Below are positions 1 through 12,380 of a stretch of DNA of 64,000 nt, one piece after another. The notes beneath the pieces were generated by a model. That model saw nothing but the letters and a program-made list of their open reading frames with translations, was not told where the DNA came from and made no database searches. This stretch comes from Chromobotia macracanthus (Eukaryota; Chordata; Actinopteri; Cypriniformes; Botiidae): the NCBI GenBank assembly GCA_036877525.1, contig JAZGTH010000005.1, positions 4,041,001 through 4,105,000 on the forward strand. Direction: 5' to 3'. The number at the start of each line of letters is the position of its first letter. Positions within the stretch are counted from its first letter, which is position 1. The translations under genes and the position numbers were made by a program.

Positions 1-818
1 TCTGACTCAGTTGCTCTTTTGCACATTCCTGCACAAGGCGTGCCCGAAGAACATGACAGAAGAAAAAACTGAACATGCTGGAGTCGTTAGGACTGTGCAG
101 TCAGGCGATTGTGCGTGAACAGGCACTTGACTCCCGCGGGACTCTTAAAGCTATTTTCTTATTTAGCTCCACTTTGACTGGGTATTGTTAGAGGCCAAGC
201 AGTTCTTTCCTCGCTCGTGACAGGTGCTTCCCTTATATAAAACCCATCCTTTCATTTTCAAGAGGACCATTGGAAAGGTACAGCTGTCGTGTGCTGGAAA
301 CAATGTTCCAGAAAGAGTCTTGGGATTCTGATTGTATGGAAATATGTGCCTTGGTATGACTGCTTAGAACAAAGATACAGTTTTAGAATAGTGCTGCAAC
401 ACAACCACAAATTAGACTCCAAGTCCATATGAATGGTGACAATATATACCTTTGTACTGTACATACATTGTCAGTGTACAGACAGTATACAGTTAAATCA
501 GCTCTATGACAAATAAATATTCAAGCCTGAACCCCACAAGGCAAAAACAACATGATTACTCATAATGTGAGTCTCCTAACTATATCTCCATTAACCGGCT
601 GTGAGGCAGGTCTGCTGAAGTCTGCTAGTGAGTATATTGAGTGGCCACCCAGCGAACTGCTCAGTGCTTCAGTCAATTTTACTGTAATGGAGCCTTTTAC
701 ACCCTGAGAATTCCCTGGTATGGGAATATTTTTCATCTCCCTTTCCAACTCGCAGGCATGATACCCATGTGCGTTCCCTACAGCCATGACAGACAGTGTA
801 GAGCTGTGTATACAATCC

Positions 819-834
819 CACACACACACACACT
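819..834. repeat. (CA)n microsatellite
   Basis: About eight CA units. Open frames across it are spurious. Confidence 0.9.
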
Positions 835-1040
835 CTTCTCTCGTTCTCATATCCCATCGGGCTGAAGGAACAGATGGCAGTGAAAAGTCATTCATACGTT
901 GCTGCACGTTCCACACACTGCAGAAGAAAACCCTGTCAATGTGCTCATCTCAACCAATCACTCTGCTCAAATCCCTGGCGACAGCATCGCACTCTGCTGG
1001 GGGCCGGCGAAAACTAGGTTACTAAGCACTTTTTATTCTC

Positions 1041-1560
1041 TCCCAGCTTTATAAATGTGCCCTTGTCATCTTTTAAACGGCCTTATTCAATATTCATGAA
1101 CAGACGACTCTTGCTGTTTGCATTGAAACAAGTAGCAGAAAAGAGTGGGTGGGGCCAACCAGCCTTGCCCTGTTTAGGCAAATGGCCGTGGCCTAAGTGT
1201 CCAAGAGGTTGTTTGTGGAAAGTTTGTTTTAATATTCTCTTTTGGTGAGTCCTGTTCATAATAATATGTGGTCTGAAAAAGAAGTAGAGGGTGAGAGTTG
1301 GTCTGTGGCCGGAGGGGGTGTGGGTGGACATCCAAAAATAGGAAAACAAAATCAGATTTCCAAAATTATAATGGAAAACGGTTTAAACAACAACAAAGAC
1401 GGCAGCTGAGGCGAGAGAAAAATGTACGAGTCAGGGTGCCTTTGAAGATATTTAATTAAAATCTAATCCCGCATTCTTAAAGGCTCACATAAATTAAGCT
1501 GTCAGTCAGAAGATTTATGCATTCACATTTGCATATTGCATACAATTCATCAATTACTCA
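1041..1560. promoter_or_regulatory. Candidate enhancer block (POU octamer)
   Basis: Sequence of higher complexity than its flanks. It has TATTCATGAA near 1090, a TTTAATTAAAATCTAATCCC run near 1450 (homeodomain and Otx-type TAATCC words) and a perfect POU octamer ATTTGCAT at 1527-1534. Function is inferred from composition and position in dach2 intron 1. Left of it, 1-1040 shows no feature beyond one CA run. Confidence 0.3.
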
Positions 1561-3599
1561 TGTTTGAAAGGCTTGAGTATCCCAGGGAGAGGAGCTACCA
1601 GTGTGCCAGCAGAGAGAGAAAGAGAGTTAGACAGCACGAGACTATGATGGGGCTCCTGGTACCCACAGATGCCCAAGAGGAGTCAGTCTCCATATGTCCA
1701 TGCATTCAACCAATACTGCTGAAATCCTATCTCACACGCACACACACACTGCGCGTGTAGCTGTCTGGTCTCAGACTGCCACTGACCGAAGCTCTATTCT
1801 CACTGCCACACCACTGGAGCTAGTTTTAGCTCGCACTCTGCTCTCTGTGTTGTACTATTGAGCTAATTAGTTGGACTAGAGCAAACTATAAATACATGTG
1901 GTAGACAGACATGGCGTTATTCACACTTACCTGTATGGTTACTACGGTTGTTTTCATCTGAATCAGATTCAAATGTTTTTTGCTTTAATATATGGCAAGC
2001 TGTATCAATACTGTTGCTGTGAAGTCACTGATGCTGTAAATCAATGTCTGATCAACACATATATTTTATCAACTGATTTCTTTCAACAGCATTCCACAAA
2101 TGCTGTCAATAACCCTTATCTTGTATTTCAGAGTAACATTGTAAGTCAAATGTATTGCATTTGAACACTGGAGAGGTCACACCTGAATTTTTCAGCTATG
2201 TATGTTCAGTCATCAGTCTTATAAAGCCATCCAAAAATTCTCAGATTAAAGGCCAATGCTTTTAATTTGGAAAAGGCTTTGGCCATGCTAGAGCTGTATT
2301 TTTCCCACAGGTTTGTCTCACACTGTGTTCCATTATTTTTGAGTACGAGATGTCAGATGAAGACTATTGTTAACTATAACTAGCGGTTTCACTGTAGGGT
2401 TGACCAAAGCCAAGTGAAGGGCTGTGCAGCCCGGGGTGACGCCAAGAAATTAGGACAACTGTCTCCAACCACCTACTGGTTGACTAGTTGAGTTTTAAGG
2501 TGGCTGGCATGTTTAATAATCCATGCCTAAGTGACAAACAAAAGGGATAATGTTGGCTTTACTGTTGGTGTCTTAGTGGGAGTTCTGCCAAACAGGCCTT
2601 AATAGACACATGCTATGTTTGTAGACCTGCAGCGTCCCTCTCAAGTGTATCTAAAATTGTGGAAAATTGAAGGCCTGTGCCTTTAATTTTATTGCATGAT
2701 TAAATCCTAAACATCTGAATTGCTTTTGCAGAAGAGGTCGCAAGTGAGGTCATAACAGATGACCTCAAATCAGTTAATGACAATAAACAAAGGTGTGTTT
2801 TCCCAGAAAGCCCTGATAAAGACCGACTCCTGGGACGCCACTGGAGAAAGGTCAAACACTCCGAGCAACAGAGTTCCATCTATGTGGCATGGTCTGTTTG
2901 GCACACATACACCTGGTACATATGCTGTCCGGAGCGAAGCACCAGACCTCTATCAACAGGAGAAGTCTCACAATGTCGCTTTTGTTCTGCGTTATTAACT
3001 GAAAGAATTCCTCTGCTTCAATCTTTTATTAAAAAACTTGGTGTGGTGGTGTGCAAGGAACCGTTTCAGAAAGAGTAAACGTGCGATTCATCTGTCCCAG
3101 TGGTACAAAGAGAAGAAAGAGAACAGAACCTCCCAGGTTTCCCAAGACAATTCTGACACTTTCAATGAACAGGGTACAAAATATTGCAAAATAAAAGTTT
3201 TCTTTCATTTTTCTTTTCATCTTTTCATTTTTCTTTCAAGGGTCAGTGAAAGGATGTTTAACCTTTAGAAAATGTTGACTGTCACCTTTAGAAGGTCAAA
3301 CTAAATATTACATGAGCTGTTATTTTCTCAGAGGTTTATAATTTTTACAAGCGTTACAAAAATCGGGGACATCACAAAACAGTTAAAAAAATCTGACGTG
3401 TGTTATTTGTGTGTACAAGCAATAAAAGGGTTTCGGATATTTGATGTGTTAAAAAACTAGCTTAATTTCATGATTTCAATTCATTTGAAAATTACATTAT
3501 ATATCTAACATATGTCATATATCTAACGACAAAAGATGGGTTTCCTTTTATGTCCAAAAATCAGTAATGGAACACCTCAGTGTGATGTACTGGTGGAAT

Positions 3600-3970
3600 G
3601 TGCCATCTGCACTCTGGATTCTCTTTAAGTGCTGTCTCCGTCTGACACCATGTAGCTTTTAGCTTAAGTAACCGCCGGTCATAATTTTTCCCTCCTTCTC
3701 TCAGCAGTGCCACTATAGAGCTACTGATGGTATTGAATAAATGTCAGATGTCTTCCACCCTGCTGTCTGCTCTGAGAGAAAGAGGGTGGAAGGGAGAGAA
3801 AGAGAGGTGTTGCCTTATTCATGGTGGGCGGGCGAGTGGGGGGAGGGAGAGTTTGTTTGTGAGCCATTATCTTCAGCCATCAATCAAAACCAAGGAGCGC
3901 ATGACGTGAGCGCATCATTTGATTGCGTGCAGCCTGTGTGTATGAATATCCATGTCAATATGGACGTCTG
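3600..3970. promoter_or_regulatory. Candidate regulatory block
   Basis: A less AT-rich stretch containing CCGCCGGTCATAA, a GGGCGGGCGAGTGGGG run and CATGACGTGAG (CRE-like) near 3900. The surrounding 1561-3600 and 3990-5900 sequence is AT-rich with simple repeats and an AT dinucleotide run near 3980. I see no other structure there. Confidence 0.25.
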
Positions 3971-5288
3971 GCGAGACGAGATATATATATATAAGTTTAG
4001 TACTCTAAGTTTTGTTTAATGCATTTTGACATATTTAACATCAGTCCACAGTAATCCAGTATTTTTCAAAATAATTCTCCACAGCAAATCCACAAACAGT
4101 TTCTATGTGAACCAGCAAATAACAGAAACCCACTTTTCTTTACACATTTATTAAAATTACAATCAGAAATCTATTCAAGTGAAATATTCTACAGTCATAC
4201 ATTCACTGTATACAATATGTCAGATGCGACGTTGTATACAGTGTTGTCTGATTTGTTGAATAGAACCAGCTGAACACACATTCACTGAAACTTCCCAAGG
4301 CTAAAGTGTTTCCACAAACTATAAACAAACAACAAAAATGAAATTAAATAAAAGAATAACTGAAGAATAACTTTGTTTTCCCCAAAGAAACTTTAATTTA
4401 CAGGTGCCTAAACGCTTGGATTAATATGATTCATAATTATGTTTCCGACAGGTCCCTGTACAGTTCAGAATTAAAGTCATTACAGTTCATTAGTGCATTT
4501 AAATGCATGTGTGTATGTGGGTAAGGTCAGTGTAGAAGTCATATCTTTAATACTCAAAGGACTAGATGTTTTTCCACAGAGAAACCCATCTCTCTAACCT
4601 GTGTTATGTTGTATGTATCCAACAACTCACCAACACACATCTACAGAATGAAGACATACCATAGACTTCTGTACTGTTTTATTATAATACTACTGAGTAA
4701 CCCCAGACCAAGCCCTTAAAGAAAACATTTAGCGTTTTTAGAATAAATAAATATGCATGTCCCCAGAAGAAGGTTTTGTAACCTACTTCTGGGTACACAT
4801 TCGTCATCAAGTATATCTAAGTAAACCCCACACACACACTTTCAATGCACTAATACTTTCATGTCATATTAAAAGCCTCCATCTTCTGTTCTAGCTGAAA
4901 TCACCATTTAATCCTTCCCCTTTAAATATGGCCACTTTCTTTATCAATCCACCATTCTGTGAGTTTGTATTGACTTGGCGCTCAACATGTGATGAGTCAG
5001 TAATTTACCACACGGGGAAAGGACACACAGAGAGACAGAGAGGGAGAGACAGAGGCTGTCGTTACCTGACAGCCCATTGAGATATGACTCAATGTGTGGC
5101 TCTTAAAAATAGTAGCTCTCTGATAAACCGTGTGCTGTCTCTTTAACCCATGGCTGAGATGCACACATGAGCTTCACTGTGCTTAAGTTAAGACGTGATA
5201 GATTCGAAGCATTTCAGCAATGAGACCAAGTCTGACAGCCTGTTAACAGTGAGCGGACGCACATGTCCAGACCTCCAGAGTGTGAAAG

Positions 5289-5381
5289 AAAACAGACACA
5301 CATACATACAGACACACACACACACATTTACAGTCTTCCTGTGTCTGTGTGCTCTTCCCATTATGCTCCACACACACACAA
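5289..5381. repeat. (CA)n microsatellites
   Basis: CA-rich stretch with runs at 5312-5326 and 5368-5381, separated by non-repeat sequence. Confidence 0.9.
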
Positions 5382-5929
5382 CCAAATGGGAAAACACACT
5401 AATCAATCTGTATGTTTGATCTCTTTTTCCATTCCACCTGTTTCTCAGTGTAAATTCTGTCTTTGATCTCATACAATTTCTCACAGAGGCAGTAGCATTT
5501 GGGATTTTTTTTTGTTGTGTCTTATGTGATGAATCAATCACAAAATCTAACTGATTCTCAATGGTTACTTCTACTATACAGAATTTTTTTTATAATTCAT
5601 TTTGTAAAATGAATAGTATTCTGTGTAAATTCTGATTGGATAAGCTGCGTTTGAAGCCATTGTAAAATGACTTTAATAGAACCTGATAAATTGCCTCACA
5701 ATTTCAAGAACAATAAGTGCAACATTCAGACAAACTATGATTTGAAAAACTGACCTCACTATTACTTATTTGATTATGGGCCCTTTCCATCAGCCTGGCA
5801 CTGACTGAAAAGCAAACCGTTTAAATAGCAAAATGCGTTAAACCTTGACACAAACAAACATGTGCCACTGCCACACCACACACGCTTTCCGCGTATCCTC
5901 TGAAGTGTTCAGATCCCACTCAATTAAAT

Positions 5930-6236
5930 TAGATCTGCTTCCTGTAATTCTGCCACTCTCAGCCCAAAGCTGACAGCAATCGGCTTTCTTCCTTCTCCGA
6001 CGTGGCGGCTCGTCCCCTCAGCCATGAGTCTTTGTGGACCCTGGCGGGCGGGATGATGGGAGGGGTGCTTTCAGACAATAGTGAGGGTTGCCACTTAGCT
6101 GTGTGCAGATTAAATTCTCTGACATTATCAACCCGCCCGCTGAATCCATGCCGGGGGCGTGGGGAACAGGAGTCGGTAAGATGCAGAACAAACCTGTCCC
6201 TGATGCTCTGCATCTCAGAGCAGATTACTGTCACTC
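5930..6236. promoter_or_regulatory. Candidate enhancer block
   Basis: C+G-richer, non-repetitive sequence with CpG dinucleotides (CGACGTGGCGGCTCG near 5999, CCGCCCGCTGAATCC near 6135), set between AT-rich DNA and a GA tract. It supports open frames on both strands, but none with recognisable protein similarity. A conserved non-coding element is the better reading. Confidence 0.3.
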
Positions 6237-6300
6237 ACAGAGAGAGAGAGAAAGAGAGAGAGACAGAGAGGGTGAGAGAGAGAGGTGGTGAGGGAGGTTT
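6237..6300. repeat. (GA)n tract
   Basis: Imperfect purine tract of AG repeats directly right of the candidate regulatory block at 5930-6236. Confidence 0.9.
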
Positions 6301-6709
6301 ACTCTCATTTATTTAATAACCCGCACCCTAATCTTTTGCGAAACACTGGAGAGAAGGAAAATGTCATGGGAAGATGTAAACATGAGGAGCCTGTGGCAAA
6401 CAGAGTATTTTCCAAATTTAACAAGTCCTTTTCTTCATTTACATGAGGTCTGAAAGATAAAAGTTGATGAGCTTCTTTCTCCGCTTGTTTGTTTTAAGCT
6501 TTTTTTTGACCTCTGTACTTTTTTCCTAAATGCATGATTAGAACAGATTAAAATACCTCTGATGTTCCCATGAGAAAATACAGCAGTCAGATTATGTTGT
6601 TTCTTCAGAAAAAAGCCTTATGAAGTGACTTATTTTACAAATAAAAACACAAAAAGTTGAAGCAGAAAGTACTCTTAAAGTAATGATTTTAGTAGATTAT
6701 CATTGTATT

Positions 6710-7070
6710 ACAAGGTGCCGCATTCAACGCACTGAAAGCTCCTGGGTGCAGGCCTGGGTCAAAGATCAGAATTAGGAACTGTTTACAAGGCCAGGGTGAA
6801 AGGTCAAAGGTCAGGGGCTTAAAACGCACAAGCCCAATTGACACAGTAACTATTGAGTTTTTCCAGAGGCAGCTGCCAGGCATTCAATACTTCATGGCAT
6901 GTTGTTTATACCGGAAGGCTGCGGTGAATTGATAAATTGCAAAATTAATCCCTTCGCACACATTTGAAATTGCAATGCTTTTTGCTCATTCAGTAGGGTC
7001 ACCCTGACCCTGCTTTTGTTTTAGGCAGATTGTAGCAGCTTGAGCTGATTAAATGCATTTGATCCTTTTA
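6710..7070. promoter_or_regulatory. Candidate enhancer with nuclear-receptor motif cluster
   Basis: Within 260 bases lie a DR1-like GGGTCAAAGATCA (6756-6768), a perfect DR1 AGGTCAAAGGTCA (6801-6813) and a 17-base perfect inverted repeat AGGGTCACCCTGACCCT (6995-7011). The last contains the consensus oestrogen response element GGTCAnnnTGACC. DR1 sites serve COUP-TF, HNF4, RXR and PPAR receptors. Homeodomain-type words (TTAATC, GATTAAAT) are also present. Binding is inferred from motif match only. Confidence 0.45.
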
Positions 7071-7479
7071 GCGGTATAGAGTTCCATTCGTACTGCGCCG
7101 AGGACGTGACAATGAAACATTAAAGGATCTGTTCTGTGTGTATAGTGAACAAATGACAAGTGTATTTATATAAATCACAAAAACTGAACTGACAAACTGT
7201 GGTCTAGACTTTAAAATGCTATTTTCTGTCTTCAGAATATATATATGAATAAACAATATTCAGATTAGCTAAAACGTTTCATTATACACAGCATTTACAC
7301 AACACACAACACACAACATCTATACACAACATTTAATTAGCATATTTTGTGCAAAAAAATTCTGCTTGATTTTTAACAAAAGAAAGCAGTCAATTATTAG
7401 ATGCCCTAAATAAAGCTCAATTATTAGATGCCCTTAATACAGTTTGCACTGTGCTGTTCGGGCACACGTTTCATTCAGT

Positions 7480-8080
7480 CCTTGTTTAGATATTATAAGC
7501 AACTAATCTTTGTGCTCTAACAGGTCACCATGGCAATGGCCACCTGATCAATTTCCTGTGTCTGCCGAACGGCCATAAACGTTCATTAGCATTGCCCTGT
7601 GATTGCTAACATGTTTGGAGAGCAGATCTAATGTTGGGAACAGATGTATGTTACCTACAAACAATGTGTTAAAATGCTCCATTTACACAGTGTAACTTGG
7701 CGTGAGGGGGAACATTAACCTTCTTTAGTACAGTCCAGTCGACTAGTTGTTCAGGCAACCCAGAAACTAGTTGCTTTTGAAAATCCCTCTTAGACACTTG
7801 CAGGCAATCACTCACTTTAATTCCAGCCAGAGACAGAAAAAACTCGGTGTTTGAATTACGAGCGGTTCACTTCGTTCTCATGAGCAACACCTACCAGATC
7901 CGCTCTAATTTGATGTAGGCCGACGCAGGCGTGGAAAATCAATAGCAGGCTATGAGAGTGGATTTCTGTCCTATCAAAAGATGCCACAGATGTCTGTCAC
8001 TCTGCTAGAAACATTCCTCTTTTGAAGGCCTTTCAATTAAACTAATGGTTTCTCCTGTTAAATGAGCATTTGTTCACACT
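7480..8080. promoter_or_regulatory. Candidate enhancer block
   Basis: Non-repetitive sequence with CAGGTCACCATGGCAATGGC, a CGAACGGCCATAAACG word and CATTAGCATTG. It resembles conserved non-coding DNA in complexity. The following 8081-9704 is AT-rich and has only a short CA run near 8295. Confidence 0.27.
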
Positions 8081-9704
8081 GGCCATTGTGAGCCAGAATA
8101 AAGCAGTGTAGAACATATCTCTGTTTAATAGAGAAGTAAATGGGGTTTTGTTAACATTAAAGAACAGTCTATTACTTAATATAGACTTGTAATTAAAGAA
8201 CAGATTACATTGAAATGCACAAGTTTAACACACAACTGTTCAAAGTGCAATATTGTGTCCTGGCTAAATTACACTTTCAAAGTCAAACACACCCACACAC
8301 ACACACTCTAGCATCTCCCCTGTAGTCTTTAGTGTGTCCTCTGTAACCACAGACCCTGTGTTTGGCCTGCCTGTCAACTTCCTGTTAAGGTTAAACACCA
8401 CAGGCCAGCATCCTCTCCTTCACTGCAATAACTAACCAAGCAACAGTATATCTCCAATGTAGCACTTCTATCTGTCATGATCATTTTGGCATATTTAGAC
8501 CAAAAATATGGTTTTGCAGCTATCATACATTATAAAAAAGAATTATCTAATTATAGCAATATCTTTGCTTACATCCACTAAACCTGTCACAATAAAACAT
8601 CTGTCAAGCTGTCAGATTGCATCTTAAATTTCTTTGTTATTTAGGCAGCAATTAACAACACTGTAAGTTGTAACTTTGAATTTACATGAAACTAAATACT
8701 GTAAAAATACAGTAGATTGAGATTAAATGAAATGAGTATTCAAAGGGAAACATTAGCCTGCTAGTTTAAAATATTTTACAGGCTTGGTTTTATTTTTATT
8801 TACTGATATTATAATACCAAATCAAGGCATAACTACTACATTAATGTAGCAATATTTTTTTGGGGGGGATTTCATAGGGAACACTTCATACATTTTGAAA
8901 TGAATGTACACAGTCTTTAATGGACATCAACAGAGAGAAACATTTACTTTTGCCAAGATTATCAAAAGCAGCTTGCATCTTTATTTGCGTACCCTACAGG
9001 TATGTGCTCCGCCTGCACTGTAAATACATGTATGTTCTGATTAATGCTGCCACATGTGAACGGTTAACCGGGCCAACGTAATGTGGACCAGACGGTATGA
9101 ATTCCTGTACAGTCTTAAATGGACACATGTTTAAAATGGATCCTTTTGAAGTTGCCAAACAATGTGCAATATCAGGAAACAAGCTGTGTGCATGGGGCTG
9201 GAATGTGGGGCGTGGGGGGGAGGTGTGCAGAATGGAGAGGGGGACACTTAGCAAGCCTGTGGGTAAAAGTAACACACAATGAAACATAAAAAAGACTCCA
9301 GTCCCCATTAAGGCAGACATCACAAGACAGCGTTGTGTGCGCGTGCGTGTCTGCGAGTGGCTTTCGAGAGACGTTGTGTGCATTTCTTTAAATGCATGCA
9401 CTTAATGTACGGTATATCTTTGTCATTAACGGCCATCACGCCAGACATAAAATTCTGGATAGGTTAATACTCAACCTTTTTATCTCACTGGCTTTATCTT
9501 TTTCTCAGACAAACACTCACACAAGCACACACACGGGATGGCCCTCATGGTGCGAGCAGGTCTATTTTTGTGCGGGTAGCTAAGGACTTGGTTGTCTTTA
9601 ATCAGGAGTGCATTGTTAGCTGTGGCCTGATGGGAAGCAAGAGGCCCACAGAAAAAGAGAGAATAGAGGAAGTCAGCCTGCTCTATTCACAATTCTAAAT
9701 CATA

Positions 9705-10040
9705 TTAAAGGGATAGTTCACACAAAACTGAAAAGTCTTTATCCTTTACTACCCTCATATCATTCCAAACCTATTACTCTTGTCTTTCATGGTACACTAA
9801 AGAAGAAGTTTTTTTAGAATGTCTGAGCTGTTTTATTGTTTACAACAATGCAATGAAAGTGGATGGGGACTGGGGCATTCAGCTTAAAAAAAGATCAAAT
9901 GAGCAACATTTAAGCTTTAAAAACTAGTTAATTTAACTTGTGTACTACATTCAAAATTTTCTGGTTTTGTTTTCCACAAAAGAAAGTTATTTTCTGAAAG
10001 ACATGAGAGGTGAGATTTTTTGGGGAACTATTCCTTTAAA
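9705..10040. mobile_element. Palindromic MITE, full-length copy (GGATAGTTCAC family)
   Basis: The left end reads TTAAAGGGATAGTTCACACA and continues through a CCCTCATATCATTCCAAACC block. The right end, TGGGGAACTATTCCTTTAA, is its inverted counterpart, preceded by 'cacaaaagaaag' and 'gacatgagaggtgag', which mirror the left arm. The middle has the typical 'gaaagtggatgggg' word. This is the very abundant cyprinid inverted-repeat MITE as I recognise it. It is non-coding and lies in dach2 intron 1. Confidence 0.8.
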
Positions 10041-11687
10041 TATTATGTACCTATTGCTGATATATAACATATATCAGAGAGGCCCAAATACAACAGCAAA
10101 TTATGATATGCAAAATGCAAAGTTCACCAGGCAATTGATTTTTTTACTACTTGTATGGTTCAATGGTATTTATAAAGGTGAATTTCAATCTTGTGGCAAT
10201 ATTATTGACACATGGTAACTAAAGTGTGATGAATTAGTTTACATTAAAATGTCACTCCGATGGCTTTATTTAAATGCATCTGTGTCTTTTCTCTTTTGAG
10301 GCATTTGAGCAGATCCTTCGATAATCGCATCTTTACTAAAAAAAACACACGTCATAAATAACAAAATCGTGCCTCAGAATGCATCAACAAATTCCCCCAT
10401 TAACATTCAGCGCAATGTTAATGCTGACTTTTACAAACATGAATAAATCTTTTTCATTAACCTGTGCAACGAATCTTGTGATGACTGCTGTCCCCCCTCG
10501 ACCGGCACGCGTGGGCACTTGTCTTCCAAGAGTGTTCTTTAATTTATTGAGTCTGAACCATCAGGGGGCATTATGGGATATGGGGCAGAGTGTGGGTGCT
10601 TGTTGACAAACTCTAATCTAAAACAAAAATAAACTTTGTACAGCACTGGTTCAGAAGGTACTGAAAAATATAGAAAAATCAGATATATATCAAGTTAATT
10701 TAAAGGGGCCAAATTCTAAACATTATTCCTGATAAACACACTACTGAGTTAGTCAAGATGCTGTGCATGTTTTTGCCACTGCATGCAAACCACCTCTGTT
10801 ATGACTGGCCAAGCTCTTCGCATGTACACACTACTGACATGGTTCATCATTGTCACTCATCGAGGAGGGTCAAGTTGTTGAATACTAGGCAATGATGTGT
10901 GAAGTAAATGTAGGTAGCCATGTTTATTATTTTGACATCAGCATTTTGAGTCATTTTTGCAGCTTAGATAGTTAGGTCTGGGTGGACTGCAGGGTGGGCT
11001 TAATGTTAGAGTGTCTACATAGAGTGTGTAAATCAAACAGTTTTATTTCAAAAGAGAAAGATATTCCCCCCATTTTAGCTTAATATGCAGCGACTATTAG
11101 TAAGCTATTAGTATTTTAATTCTCCTCAAAACACTGTGGCTCTGTCGCTTTCAGAACATTGCTGTAATGTTTGTTTAAACATTGTCTCAACCAATGCCTT
11201 GAGTATAAGTACTAAACTGGAAATCTGTCATTATTTTTAGTGCTTGGTGATGCTAGTGGTGCAAAAAAAATACACTTCATCTTTTAATGTGCAGACAAAC
11301 TAAAAACTGGCCAGAGGATGTACCTTGTGAAACACACTTTTAAAATGACTAGATCACAGATGTCTGCCTGATCATCTTTTATGCATGTGCTGTTGGTTGG
11401 AGGATGTTGATCTTGAAGTGACTGCTCATGTCAACTCATCTTTCCATTGATAATTACACACAATCACACACTCAAGGGCCAGCTACCTTGGTGTGTATTG
11501 ATCATGTTGATGGCATGGTTGAAATAGTTTATGTGCATATTTCCTTTTCCATACCGGTGGATCATATGCTAAAAACAGCACAAACACAATGTGTCTGTAA
11601 TTTGTACAGATAAGAATTCACCTCACACATAACAAGCTTACATTTAAGGTACTAAAGTAATTTTAATTTAAAGCTCAGACACAAAAC

Positions 11688-11806
11688 CAAAACCTTCTTC
11701 TAAACTTTCTTCTCATCTTCCAGAGACACAAAAACATGGTTTGTAAGACATGAGGTTGATTAAATGATACAAGAATATTCATTTGTGGTCTAAACTATTC
11801 TTTTAA
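11688..11806. mobile_element. Half copy of the palindromic MITE
   Basis: The segment carries the right arm of the same family: TTCTTCTCATCTTCCAGAGA, CATGAGGTTGATTAAATGAT and the end CTAAACTATTCTTTTAA. The left arm is absent. It is a degraded fragment in dach2 intron 1. Confidence 0.55.
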
Positions 11807-11984
11807 GCTGTATGATAAAGCCCCAAAGCAATGATTTCTTTTTAACTGGCTTTAGGTGTAATGCTTGTACCCAAAACTCAAAAGTACCCAGAGTCATCTA
11901 GTTCTTTTCTTCCTCTCTCCCTGCTGTTACTGCTCTCTGTGCTGGCTCAGTGGAGTGCATTTTAGCACACGGGATCAATGCTCA

Positions 11985-12380
11985 CATCTGTAGTTAACCA
12001 TGCACTGTAATGCAAATGCAGAGCCGCATTGATCGACAGGATCTCGGCTGCACCGCTGCCGCTGTCCCCGCAAGGGCACTTCTTCACAATCCGATAAACG
12101 TCCTGACTACAACAACTGCGCTGGGTTTTCAAACTGCCGCTTCAGCACTGTGGCCAGCTGCACGGGAGAGAGACATCAGGATTTTAGTGCTGTACGGGGA
12201 GGTGAAGAGAGATAGATGAAGGCGGTCGAGTGGGCGAGAGGTGTAAACTTGAGATGAATATAAAGTAAGTTTTAAGTAATTACAGCTTAGATGGCAAAGT
12301 CTAATTTCATAGCAATTAGCGGAATGACTTATTATCAGAACAATCTTCACGGCAGATCGCTGAAAGAAGCAGCACCCGCC
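11985..12380. promoter_or_regulatory. Candidate enhancer block (POU octamer, CpG-rich)
   Basis: Contains a perfect octamer ATGCAAAT (12010-12017), then a CpG-bearing stretch (GATCGACAGGATCTCGGC; CACCGCTGCCGCTGTCCCCG), and a homeodomain-like CATAGCAATTAGCGG near 12308. A 69-codon open frame overlaps it but has no recognisable family. Between 12381 and 15060 I see nothing but AT-rich intron sequence. Confidence 0.33.

Noticed and set aside
5188..5541. 117-codon minus-strand open frame
   Set aside because: The CVCVCVCMYVC segment is translation of a CA/TG microsatellite, and the flanks have no similarity.
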